Of a stretch of DNA of 7,978 nucleotides, positions 1 through 5,917 are shown one piece after another. The stretch lies in assembly GCA_964590755.1 (NCBI GenBank), contig CAZPYK010000075.1:1-7978 (forward strand). The letters run 5' to 3'. The stretch comes from CAG-390 sp964590755 (lineage in GTDB: Bacteria > Bacillota > Clostridia > Oscillospirales > CAG-272). Position 1 is the first letter of the stretch. The number at the start of each line of letters is the position of its first letter. Below the pieces are notes generated by a model. That model did not search any database, was not told the origin of the DNA, and saw only the letters and a program-made list of their open reading frames with translations. A program made the position numbers and the translations under genes.

Positions 1-4
1 AGCC

Positions 5-53
5 CACCTCATCCGCCTCGCATTCGCTCGGCACCTTCCCCCACTGGGGAAGG
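5..53 (+). repeat. Two-hairpin intergenic repeat, copy 1
   Basis: This copy starts with CACCTCATCC, continues through a short GC-rich imperfect dyad and ends in a perfect hairpin, CCTTCCCC (34-41) with GGGGAAGG (46-53) around a 4-nt loop. The same architecture recurs at 7403-7536, 7586-7628, 7799-7845 and, truncated, from 7956. Elements of this look are, to my recollection, common between genes of gut Clostridia. No T-run follows the stem, so I do not call it a terminator. Confidence 0.75.
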
Positions 54-104
54 CTTGGCAAATGTCAGAACATCACCTACAGACGTGGAGAACGCAATAT
101 TTTT
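54..104 (+). repeat. Repeat module B, copy 1
   Basis: About 51 bases directly following the hairpin of repeat copy 1, containing the core CACCTACAGACGTGGAGAA. A second copy at 7628-7678 follows repeat copy 3 in the same arrangement and matches with about 7 differences. The shared junction suggests that hairpin element and module B travel as one unit. Confidence 0.75.
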
Positions 105-107
105 ATC

Positions 108-135
108 TTCGGCGGGGCTTGCTCCCGCCGCCGAA
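108..135. repeat. GC-rich inverted repeat
   Basis: TTCGGCGG (108-115) pairs perfectly with CCGCCGAA (128-135). A shifted register pairs CGGCGGG (110-116) with CCCGCCG (124-130), so two alternative hairpins are possible. It lies between modules B and A of the left mosaic. No T-tract follows. Confidence 0.5.
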
Positions 136-162
136 CATCGCATTATTTTACGTCGTCGCCTC

Positions 163-200
163 ATGTTCGCACCGAACGATGTTAGGTGTTCGTTCCGACA
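163..200 (+). repeat. Repeat module A, copy 1
   Basis: A 38-base module that begins with ATGTTCGCACCG. It recurs at 7546-7583 with only 2 differences, about 7.4 kb away on the other side of the gene cluster and in the same orientation. It does not code for anything I recognise. Confidence 0.8.
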
Positions 201-204
201 CTCC

Positions 205-233
205 ATGTTCGCACCGACCCTGTAGGCGTGCCG
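205..233 (+). repeat. Repeat module C, copy 1
   Basis: Begins with the same ATGTTCGCACCG 12-mer as module A and continues into ACCCTGTAGGCGTGC. A related copy starts at 7697, where the 12-mer is changed to ATGTTCGCGCTC and one G is inserted in the following segment. Confidence 0.65.
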
Positions 234-396
234 GTTCGCCGCATTTGCCCGCGCTCGGATCGGGGCTGACACGATGCCCCGAAACGCGGAGAGACGCGCG
301 CGAACCGAAATGATCCACAATATTTAACAAACGGTGAACAAGCTGTAAAATGTCCGCGTCGTGCATGTGGCATTCGACCTTTTCGGTAAAAAATCG

Positions 397-425
397 TTGC
401 CTTTGCGGCACGGATGTGATAAAAT
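397..425 (+). promoter_or_regulatory. Predicted sigma-A promoter of mnmG
   Basis: TTGCCT (397-402), a 17-bp spacer and TAAAAT (420-425), with TGA directly before the -10 hexamer giving an extended -10 (417-419). The -35 matches TTGACA at 4 of 6 positions and the -10 matches TATAAT at 5 of 6. Transcription would begin near 432, leaving a leader of about 95 bases before the mnmG start. This is pattern matching only; the region is AT-rich, so other -10 choices exist downstream. Confidence 0.5.
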
Positions 426-428
426 TAT

Positions 429-448
429 TATATATGTGTATATATGTG
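429..448 (+). repeat. Tandem 10-bp repeat in the mnmG leader
   Basis: TATATATGTG occurs twice, exactly abutting (429-438 and 439-448), just downstream of the predicted mnmG -10 hexamer. It may affect promoter melting, or it may be simple slippage in AT-rich sequence. Confidence 0.7.
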
Positions 449-525
449 CGCGGTCGTTTCGTCCATGCGGGACGCGGCACGATGAGATAATATTTTCATT
501 TTATGTTAATATAAGGTACTTTTCA

Positions 526-2403
526 ATGAACAACAAGACACAGATAGCCGTAATAGGCGGCGGGCACGCCGGTATCGAGGCGGCGCTCGCCGCGGCGAGA
601 ATGGGCTTTGATACCGTTTTGTTTACGATATCCATGGACGGCGTTGCCAACATGCCCTGCAATCCGTCTATAGGCGGCACCGCAAAGGGGCATTTGGTCT
701 TTGAGATCGACGCGCTGGGCGGCGAAATGGGGCGCGCGGCGGACAAGGTCACGCTGCAATCCCGCACGCTGAACACCGGAAAGGGCGCCGCGGTGCATTC
801 CAAGCGGATCCAAGCGGACAGGCGGCTCTATCAGCGACTCATGAAGCACACCCTTGAGACCACGCCGCACCTGCATCCCATGCAGGCGGAGATCGTCTCG
901 GTCGAGACCGAGGAATGCGCCGGCGGCAGACGCGTGCGCGGAGTGACGACCGCCATAGGCGAATTTTGGGAATGCGACGCCGTTATAGTTGCGACCGGGA
1001 CCTATCTTGACAGCCGTATTTTCGTCGGACACAAGAATTATGCCGCGGGACCGGACGGCTTTCTTTCCGCCGCGGCGCTCACCTCGTCGCTTGCGCGCGC
1101 GGGGGTATCGATCCGCCGCTTCAAGACCGGCACTCCGGCAAGGGTGCTTCGCTCGTCGATAGACCTCGCCGCGCTTGAGCGCCAGGACGGCGAGAGCCAT
1201 ATAACGCCGTTTTCATCCGATTCCGACGAGACGGATATGCAGAACATTCGGCAAATACCTTGCCATATCGTCTATACCAACGCCGAAACTCACCGCGTAA
1301 TACGCGATAATCTTGAGCGCTCGGCAATGTATTCCGGGCAGATCCACGGCACGGGACCGCGCTATTGCCCTTCGATCGAGGATAAAATAGTCCGTTTTGC
1401 CGACAAAGAGCGTCATCAGCTCTTCGTCGAACCGCTCGGACCGGACACCGAGGAGATGTATATTCAAGGTTTTTCCACCTCAATGCCTCCCGACGTGCAG
1501 GATGCGATGCTTCGCACACTGCCGGGATTTGAAAATGCGGTCATTTCGCGGTATGCTTACGCGATCGAATACGACTGCGCCGACCCCACACAGCTGCTTG
1601 CGACGCTTGAATTCCGCGACATTCACGGGCTTTACGGTGCGGGGCAATTCAATGGGACCTCCGGTTATGAGGAAGCGGCGGCGCAAGGGCTGGTCGCGGG
1701 CATAAATGCCGCACTTAAGCTTCGCGGCGACGCGCCGCTCCTTTTGAAGCGCTCGGACGGGTATATCGGAACGCTGATCGACGATCTGATAACCAAGGGC
1801 ACCAACGAGCCTTACAGAATGATGACCTCGCGCTCGGAATATCGTTTACTGCTGCGTCAGGACAACGCCGACGAGCGACTGACACCCATGGGACGCCGCG
1901 TGGGGCTGATCTCGGATGAGAGATACGCGGCGTTTCTTGCAAAGCAAGCGGCGATCGGCGCAGAGATCGAGCGCCTTGAGAGCATCTATCCCTCAAAAGC
2001 CGCGCTTGACGCCTTTCTCGCGGCGCACGACATGCCTCCGTCAAACGGCGGTCTCACACTTGCCGACCTTTTGCGGCGTCCCGGCACCGAATATGCCGAG
2101 GTCGCGGCGCTCTCGGCGGTCGATCGCGAGCCGTTGTCTCCCGCCGTCATTCGCACGGTCGAGGCAAATGTCAAATACGCGGGATATATCAAGCGCCAGC
2201 TTGCCGATGTGCGCCGCAGTGAGCGGCTTGAGGGATATATCCTGCCGCCCGATCTTGATTACAACGAGGTCAAAGGTCTGCGAACAGAGGCGCGACAGAA
2301 GCTTGCGGCACAACGCCCGATGACGCTCGGGATGGCATCCCGCATAAGCGGTGTCAGCCCGGCGGACATTTCGGTGCTTTTGATACGACTCGGGCTGAAA
2401 TAA
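526..2403 (+). CDS. mnmG: tRNA wobble-uridine modification enzyme MnmG (GidA)
   Basis: A 625-residue FAD protein that, with the GTPase MnmE, installs the carboxymethylaminomethyl group (or aminomethyl group) at C5 of U34 in certain tRNAs, acting in the cytoplasm. Visible motifs are the Rossmann FAD loop GGGHAGIEA (11-19), MPCNPSIGG with Cys45, RTLN (80-83) and QADR (96-99), FKTGTPAR, GPRYCPSIEDK with Cys281, GTSGYEEAAAQG (377-388), and a helical C-terminus with VKYAGYIKRQ near 549-558, the part that contacts MnmE in known structures. The two cysteines correspond to the conserved Cys47 and Cys277 of E. coli. Length is typical for the family. The frame is open further upstream to 361, but the start at 526 has TAAGGT 9 bases upstream, and conserved sequence begins there. 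No mnmE lies in the window, so the partner must be encoded elsewhere. Confidence 0.97.
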   Translation: MNNKTQIAVIGGGHAGIEAALAAARMGFDTVLFTISMDGVANMPCNPSIGGTAKGHLVFEIDALGGEMGRAADKVTLQSRTLNTGKGAAVHSKRIQADRRLYQRLMKHTLETTPHLHPMQAEIVSVETEECAGGRRVRGVTTAIGEFWECDAVIVATGTYLDSRIFVGHKNYAAGPDGFLSAAALTSSLARAGVSIRRFKTGTPARVLRSSIDLAALERQDGESHITPFSSDSDETDMQNIRQIPCHIVYTNAETHRVIRDNLERSAMYSGQIHGTGPRYCPSIEDKIVRFADKERHQLFVEPLGPDTEEMYIQGFSTSMPPDVQDAMLRTLPGFENAVISRYAYAIEYDCADPTQLLATLEFRDIHGLYGAGQFNGTSGYEEAAAQGLVAGINAALKLRGDAPLLLKRSDGYIGTLIDDLITKGTNEPYRMMTSRSEYRLLLRQDNADERLTPMGRRVGLISDERYAAFLAKQAAIGAEIERLESIYPSKAALDAFLAAHDMPPSNGGLTLADLLRRPGTEYAEVAALSAVDREPLSPAVIRTVEANVKYAGYIKRQLADVRRSERLEGYILPPDLDYNEVKGLRTEARQKLAAQRPMTLGMASRISGVSPADISVLLIRLGLK

Positions 2404-2420
2404 TGAGATCGGAGAAGAAC

Positions 2421-3155
2421 ATGACCGATAACAACCTTTCAAGCGCGCTGGTCGACGCGCTTAAAGCAAACCGACTTTCCGAGCTTCTCGGTGCCGACGG
2501 CATACAAAAGCTCTGCCGCCTAGCCGAGCTTGTGACGAATTTCAATTCGCACACCAATATAACCGCGGTCAAAGATCCGCACGGGCTGATATTGTCGCAT
2601 TTTTGCGATTCTCTCACCGTTGCGCCGATGATCCCGAATGGGGCGCAAGTTGCCGATGTGGGCTGTGGCGGAGGCTTCCCCACTCTGCCGCTGGCAATAG
2701 CAAGACCGGATATCACGATCACCGCGATCGACAGCACCCAAAAGAAGCTTGATTTTGTGCGATCTGCGGCAGAGGAGCTGGGTCTTTGCGGCGTTACGAC
2801 GCTCTGCGTTCGTGCCGAGGAGCTTGCGCACGGCGATGCGCGGGAAAGCTTCGACTTCGTTACGGCGCGCGCGGTGTCGGCGTTGCCTGTGCTTTGCGAG
2901 CTTTGCCTTCCGCTCACGGCGCTCGGCGGCGTTTTTTGCGCCATGAAGGGTCCGCGCGGCGATGAGGAGCTTGCCGCCGCCGAAAAAGCGATCTCTCTGC
3001 TCGGCGGCAGAGTTGAGTCAAAGCGCAAGCTCACTCTTCGCGCTCCCGACTCGGATGAAGCGCTCGACCGAACGCTGATAACCATCCGCAAGGTCGCAAA
3101 GACCCCGGCGGCATACCCGAGAGCCTACGGAAGGATAAAAAACAAACCGCTGTGA
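2421..3155 (+). CDS. rsmG: 16S rRNA (guanine527-N7)-methyltransferase RsmG (GidB)
   Basis: A 244-residue SAM-dependent methyltransferase that methylates N7 of G527 in the 530 loop of 16S rRNA; loss in other bacteria gives low-level streptomycin resistance. The N-terminal helices carry NFNSHTNITAV and HFCDSL. The SAM site is VADVGCGGGFP (77-87), followed by an acidic IDST strand end. TARAVSALP and MKG (175-177) match the later family motifs. The C-terminus YPRAYGRIKNKPL (from 232) is the conserved family tail. An upstream ATG at 2403 overlaps the mnmG stop (TAATG) but has no ribosome binding site; the ATG at 2421 has GGAG 6 bases upstream and is preferred. It is almost certainly cotranscribed with mnmG, and transcription probably ends in the parS palindrome 5 bases past the stop. 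Confidence 0.96.
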   Translation: MTDNNLSSALVDALKANRLSELLGADGIQKLCRLAELVTNFNSHTNITAVKDPHGLILSHFCDSLTVAPMIPNGAQVADVGCGGGFPTLPLAIARPDITITAIDSTQKKLDFVRSAAEELGLCGVTTLCVRAEELAHGDARESFDFVTARAVSALPVLCELCLPLTALGGVFCAMKGPRGDEELAAAEKAISLLGGRVESKRKLTLRAPDSDEALDRTLITIRKVAKTPAAYPRAYGRIKNKPL

Positions 3156-3160
3156 TGTAA

Positions 3161-3190
3161 TGTTCCACGTGAAACGTTTCACGTGGAACG
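3161..3190. promoter_or_regulatory. parS: Two inverted, abutting parS centromere sites
   Basis: GTTCCACGTGAAAC (3162-3175) is directly followed by its exact reverse complement GTTTCACGTGGAAC (3176-3189). Each half matches the central 14 bases of the B. subtilis-type parS consensus TGTTNCACGTGAAACA, the ParB loading site. Outer bases differ slightly: the first 16-mer (3161-3176) reads TG at its start but ends in G. The sites lie about 1 kb upstream of parB and just before the parA promoter, so this is the expected nucleation site for the ParB encoded here. I found no third parS in the window. Confidence 0.93.
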
Positions 3191-3196
3191 TTTTTT
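3162..3196 (+). terminator. Intrinsic terminator formed by the parS palindrome
   Basis: The two parS sites are exact inverted repeats, so a transcript leaving rsmG can fold them into a stem of up to 14 bp; the innermost pairs must open to make a loop, leaving about 12. Six T (3191-3196) follow the stem at once, as in a Rho-independent terminator. The position, right after the rsmG stop and before a new promoter, fits termination of the mnmG-rsmG transcript. Confidence 0.8.
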
Positions 3197-3213
3197 GTAA
3201 ATTTTCATTTAAC

Positions 3214-3255
3214 CCGCGGCGCGCTATTGAAAAAGCCGCGGCTTCATGCTATAAT
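3214..3255 (+). promoter_or_regulatory. Strong predicted promoter of parAB, with inverted repeat around the -35
   Basis: TTGAAA (3227-3232), a spacer of exactly 17 bp and TATAAT (3250-3255), with TGC just before the -10 hexamer (extended -10). The -10 is perfect and the -35 matches at 5 of 6 positions. CCGCGGC (3214-3220) and GCCGCGG (3235-3241) are a perfect 7-bp inverted repeat with a 14-nt gap that brackets the -35 box, so they could be an operator. Transcription would begin near 3262 and give a leader of roughly 87 bases. The promoter follows the parS-terminator directly, which separates parAB transcription from mnmG-rsmG. Confidence 0.82.
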
Positions 3256-3283
3256 ATAAAGTGTAAAGTGCGATAACACGTGT

Positions 3284-3321
3284 GTGAGAGTCGTGACGCG
3301 CCCGGCGCGTCGACGGCTCAC
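3284..3321 (+). promoter_or_regulatory. Stable hairpin in the parA leader
   Basis: GACGCGC (3295-3301) pairs with GCGCGTC (3305-3311) around a 3-nt loop. CGT (3292-3294) with ACG (3313-3315) and GTGAG (3284-3288) with CTCAC (3317-3321) extend the stem across a one-base bulge and a small internal loop. The structure ends 12 bases before the parA ribosome binding site (GAGGAAG, 3334-3340) and leaves it exposed. No T-run follows, so it is not a terminator. A role in transcript stability or translation control is inference. Confidence 0.55.
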
Positions 3322-3348
3322 GGCAATATAAGCGAGGAAGTGAATGGT

Positions 3349-4143
3349 ATGGGAAAGATAATTGCTTTTGCAAATCAGAAGGGCGGCGTCGGCAAGACCA
3401 CCTCGGCGGTGAATGTCGCGGCATCTCTCGGAGTGCTCGGCAAGCGGGTGCTGCTTGTCGATCTTGATCCGCAGGGCAACAGCACGAGCGGTGTGGGTGT
3501 GATGAAAAAGGGACTCAAGCACACGGTACGCGACCTCTTGCTCAGCGACAACGCGGACGGAAGCTGCTCAGCTGCCGCCGAGGGGGCGGCAAGCACTGCC
3601 GTTATCGCCACCAAATTCAGAAATCTGTCTGTAATTCCGTCCACCATCGCGCTTGCGGGAGCGGAATTCGACCTTTTTTCGCTCGATGATGGCGAATATG
3701 CGCTGAAAAAGTCGCTTGAAGCGATCCGCGACGACTATGATTACATTTTGATAGATTGTCCGCCGTCGCTCGGAATGCTGACCGTCAACTCGCTTTCGGC
3801 GGCGGACGGCGTGATCATTCCCATGCAATGCGAATTTTACGCGCTTGAAGGGCTTTCACAGCTCATGATAACCATCGGCAGGATAAGACAGCGGCACAAC
3901 CGCTCGCTAAGCATAACCGGAATACTCATAACGATGTACAACGGCAGACTGCTTTTGACTTCGCAGGTCATAAGCGAGCTGAAAAAGCATTATTACGAGA
4001 AGCTCTTCTCCACCGCGATATCCCGCGGCGTGCGTCTGTCCGAGGCGCCGTCCTTCGGGATGCCTGTCTACTATCACGACAAGAGCTCAAAGGGAGCGGC
4101 GGAATATCTTGACGTGGCGCGCGAGCTCATCGAGCGCATTTGA
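3349..4143 (+). CDS. parA: Chromosome-partitioning ATPase ParA (Soj)
   Basis: A 264-residue ParA/MinD-type ATPase. ATP-bound dimers coat the nucleoid, and ParB bound at parS triggers hydrolysis, driving origin segregation; in sporulating Firmicutes Soj also controls DnaA. The deviant Walker A KGGVGKTT is at 11-18 (signature Lys11, catalytic-loop Lys16). The switch region VDLDPQGN has Asp40, and the Walker B strand YILIDCPPSLG has Asp136. The C-terminal RLSEAPSFGMPV also matches Soj. Two differences stand out against B. subtilis Soj as I recall it. An Ala/Ser/Gly-rich insertion of about 11 residues lies near 71-83, and the stretch reading LTMLDARTNL there reads ITMYNGRLLL here (194-203). The start at 3349 has GAGGAAG 8 bases upstream; the frame extends back to 3280 through the leader hairpin, which I reject. 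Confidence 0.96.
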   Translation: MGKIIAFANQKGGVGKTTSAVNVAASLGVLGKRVLLVDLDPQGNSTSGVGVMKKGLKHTVRDLLLSDNADGSCSAAAEGAASTAVIATKFRNLSVIPSTIALAGAEFDLFSLDDGEYALKKSLEAIRDDYDYILIDCPPSLGMLTVNSLSAADGVIIPMQCEFYALEGLSQLMITIGRIRQRHNRSLSITGILITMYNGRLLLTSQVISELKKHYYEKLFSTAISRGVRLSEAPSFGMPVYYHDKSSKGAAEYLDVARELIERI

Positions 4144-4166
4144 GCGCATTGATCATATATTATAAT
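4139..4166 (+). promoter_or_regulatory. Possible weak promoter upstream of parB
   Basis: A perfect TATAAT (4161-4166) lies 27 bases before the parB start. The only -35 candidates are TTTGAG (4139-4144, 16-bp spacer) and TTGAGC (4140-4145, 15-bp spacer), which overlap the parA stop codon. It could add ParB expression independent of parA, or it may be chance in a short AT-rich gap. Confidence 0.25.
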
Positions 4167-4192
4167 AAGGAAAGAAATTTAAGAGGATCGTC

Positions 4193-5083
4193 ATGGCAAA
4201 TCGCAGAGCGCTTGGGCGCAGCTTTGATTCAATGTTTGAAGATAATATGATCGAGACCCCGAAGGGGACGACGCGGATGCTTCCGCTGTCGGATATCGAG
4301 CCTAACCGCGCACAGCCGCGCCACAGCTTTGACGAGGAGGCGCTTGCCGCGCTTGCCGCGTCGATATCCGAGCACGGACTGCTTCAGCCGATAATAGTTA
4401 CAGAGGCGGGAATGGCTCCCGGCAGCTATCGCATAGTTGCGGGCGAGCGCCGTTGGCGCGCCGCGCGTATGGCGGGGCTCGGCGAATTGCCCGCGATAAT
4501 CTTCGACGGCGACGAGCTCGCCGCCGCGCAGGTCGCGCTGGTCGAAAACATTCAGCGACGGGATCTTACCGCCGTCGAGGAGGCGCTGGCATACCGCGAT
4601 CTGATCGAGCGCTTCGGCATGACGCAGGAAGCGGTCGCCGACAAGGTCGGCAAGAGCCGACCTTCGGTGACCAATGCACTTCGCCTGCTTGAGCTTCCCG
4701 ACGCGGTGCTTGAGATGATATCCGACGGACGCCTTTCAATGGGGCATGCGCGGGCGATATTGGGGCTTAAGGACAACTCCGACGAGGCGAGATCGGCTCT
4801 TGCGGAGCGCGTGGTCGCCGCGGACATGTCGGTGCGCGAGACCGAGCGGCTGGTCAAACAGCTGAACGCTCCGAAGCGCGAAAAGAAGCCGGTCGAACAC
4901 GACGAGCAGACAGCGGCGTATTATGCCGAGCTTGAGCGCAAAACGATGAAGCTTTTGGGCAGGCGGGTGAAGATCTGCGACGGCGGCGAGGGCAAGCGTC
5001 GACTTGAACTGACCTATGAGAACTCGGACGATCTCGCCGACCTGCTGACGCGCCTTTGCGGCGACGAGCTTTTTGGAGAATAA
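4193..5083 (+). CDS. parB: parS-binding CTPase ParB (Spo0J)
   Basis: A 296-residue ParB/Spo0J protein that loads on parS, binds and hydrolyses CTP as a clamp, and spreads on neighbouring DNA. The N-terminal RRALGRSFDSMF matches the conserved LGxG-type segment that stimulates ParA. The ParB/Srx domain has QPRHSFDEEAL, GLLQPIIV, the CTP-site motif GERRWRAAR (84-92) and ENIQRRDL (118-125). A helix-turn-helix follows from about 141 to 166 (MTQEAVADKVGKSRPSVTNA) and is the parS reader. A charged linker and a C-terminal dimerisation domain complete the protein. GAGG (4183-4186) sits 6 bases before the start. The gene is 49 bases after parA and is probably cotranscribed with it. Because a matching parS pair is only 1 kb away, this is the chromosomal Spo0J rather than a plasmid ParB or Noc. 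Confidence 0.96.
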   Translation: MANRRALGRSFDSMFEDNMIETPKGTTRMLPLSDIEPNRAQPRHSFDEEALAALAASISEHGLLQPIIVTEAGMAPGSYRIVAGERRWRAARMAGLGELPAIIFDGDELAAAQVALVENIQRRDLTAVEEALAYRDLIERFGMTQEAVADKVGKSRPSVTNALRLLELPDAVLEMISDGRLSMGHARAILGLKDNSDEARSALAERVVAADMSVRETERLVKQLNAPKREKKPVEHDEQTAAYYAELERKTMKLLGRRVKICDGGEGKRRLELTYENSDDLADLLTRLCGDELFGE

Positions 5084-5113
5084 TAATACAGATATTGGGA
5101 ACAATAACAAAAA

Positions 5114-5800
5114 ATGAGACTTATCCAATCATTTATGCAGATACTCCCGGGCGGTGAGACGTCCGGTGAGGAGATGCCCGGCATATGGGAGCTGATAAAT
5201 GAGCTGTTTTCGCTGGAGCTTGGCGATTACGAGTATATCGACGTGTCCGGCGGCGGAATAATTCAGCTCAGATGGGTGATAATCGCCCTGTTTTGCGGTG
5301 CGATGATCGCCGCGGTAATGTCCATGTTCAACCGCAGGGTGCTCAGACAGATCGTTCACGCTCTGCTCGACGAGGGATGCACCTCTCCCGAGAGCGCGAA
5401 AACGCTTGCCGAGCTCGGATATCTGAAGAATTCCTCGGTGCGCTCCGCGCTTCGCGCGGGCTCGATGCTCTCAAAAACGGTGCATTGCGCGGAAGAGGAC
5501 GAATACGACCTTGCGAAGTTGCAAAAGCGCGGCATGTATGAGCTTCGCGCCGCCGAATCCGGCGAGGAGCGGCCTTTATTCCGTTCGTTGCCATATAAGC
5601 GCGACATGAACACGGCGCATTTTTACATCCCGCGCGACATGTGCGATGCCGCCGAGGTGAGATTCGACAAAAAAGGATCCTCGCGCCTTGTTACCGCGCT
5701 CGGGATCATAGCCCTGTTTGTCATAATGATATTGGTGCTGAAGTTTCTGCCGGATATGCTGACGCTTGTGGACAATTTCATCGGAATGATGGGAAATTGA
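5114..5800 (+). CDS. Unrecognised membrane protein with two transmembrane helices
   Basis: I do not recognise this 228-residue protein. It has about 50 mostly acidic N-terminal residues, then a transmembrane helix at about 54-72 (WVIIALFCGAMIAAVMSMF). NRRVLRQ follows, which by the positive-inside rule places the next 115 residues in the cytoplasm. A second helix spans about 192-212 (ALGIIALFVIMILVLKFL) and a short tail ends outside. The middle part begins with a predicted helical stretch around TSPESAKTLAELGYLKNSS that could be a small helical or winged-helix-like fold, followed by a charged, less structured segment. It has no signal peptidase site and no catalytic motif I can name. The start is uncertain: ATG 5114 has only a weak, distant GGGA (5097-5100), and ATG 5174 sits too close to its GAGG. 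It lies 30 bases after parB, so it is probably in the parAB transcript, which suggests but does not prove a segregation or envelope role. Confidence 0.8.
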   Translation: MRLIQSFMQILPGGETSGEEMPGIWELINELFSLELGDYEYIDVSGGGIIQLRWVIIALFCGAMIAAVMSMFNRRVLRQIVHALLDEGCTSPESAKTLAELGYLKNSSVRSALRAGSMLSKTVHCAEEDEYDLAKLQKRGMYELRAAESGEERPLFRSLPYKRDMNTAHFYIPRDMCDAAEVRFDKKGSSRLVTALGIIALFVIMILVLKFLPDMLTLVDNFIGMMGN

Positions 5801-5885
5801 CCAACTCGCAAGGACGTCCGATCGGATACATCGCAAGGAAACATAGCGCCGGTCGCGCTCGAAAGCCTTTTCACTAATTGCTTGT

Positions 5886-5902
5886 GCCGCCTCTGCGGCG
5901 GC
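5886..5902 (+). promoter_or_regulatory. GC hairpin just upstream of the MORN gene start
   Basis: GCCGCC (5886-5891) pairs with GGCGGC (5897-5902) around a 5-nt loop. It ends 6 bases before the ribosome binding site AGGA (5909-5912). With no T-run it should not terminate transcription; it may influence translation or processing of the 117-base gap (5801-5917). I see no good promoter in that gap. Confidence 0.4.
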
Positions 5903-5917
5903 GGAATGAGGATCGAT

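Larger units (their letters stand above)
1..396. other. Gene-free left flank, repeat mosaic then plain sequence
   Basis: No convincing gene lies here. Open frames exist on both strands, but they run through repeat modules that recur after rbfA, lack ribosome binding sites and resemble no protein I know. The first 235 bases or so are a mosaic of short repeat modules, listed separately. From about 235 to 396 I see nothing recognisable apart from one near-match to a DnaA box (311-319), which I rejected. The genes that usually precede mnmG in Firmicutes (rpmH, rnpA, yidC, jag, mnmE) are absent, so mnmG opens the cluster. Confidence 0.75.

Noticed and set aside
34..53. Hairpin as terminator of a gene to the left
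   Set aside because: No T-run follows on either strand, and the same hairpin occurs in other intergenic copies.
62..313. Open frames in the left flank on both strands
   Set aside because: They run through repeat modules that recur at 7546-7725, lack ribosome binding sites and give Arg/Cys-rich proteins of no known family.
311..319. DnaA box TGATCCACA, with a second TGTGGATGA at 7522-7530, suggesting oriC
   Set aside because: Each has one mismatch to TTATCCACA, they are isolated, the second is part of a repeat, and neither dnaA nor dnaN is present.
361..525. N-terminal extension of mnmG by 55 residues from an ATG at 361
   Set aside because: It would begin upstream of the predicted promoter, has no ribosome binding site, and MnmG conservation begins just after the ATG at 526.
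426..525. Riboswitch or T-box in the mnmG leader
   Set aside because: The leader is short, AT-rich and has only one weak 5-bp stem (460-464 with 470-474); no conserved motif is visible.
2403..2420. rsmG start at ATG 2403 overlapping the mnmG stop
   Set aside because: No Shine-Dalgarno sequence precedes it, while ATG 2421 has GGAG at 6 bases. Coupled reinitiation at TAATG cannot be excluded.
3276..3283. ACACGTGT as a third parS
   Set aside because: Only the CACGTG core matches; the flanking bases of the parS consensus are absent.
4453..4692. Arg-rich open frame inside parB in another frame
   Set aside because: It is an overlap artefact of GC-rich coding sequence; ParB motifs cover the entire stretch in the true frame.
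5882..5917. MORN protein start at TTG 5882 or ATG 5906
   Set aside because: The extra residues are encoded by the GC hairpin and lie upstream of the clear AGGA site that serves ATG 5918.
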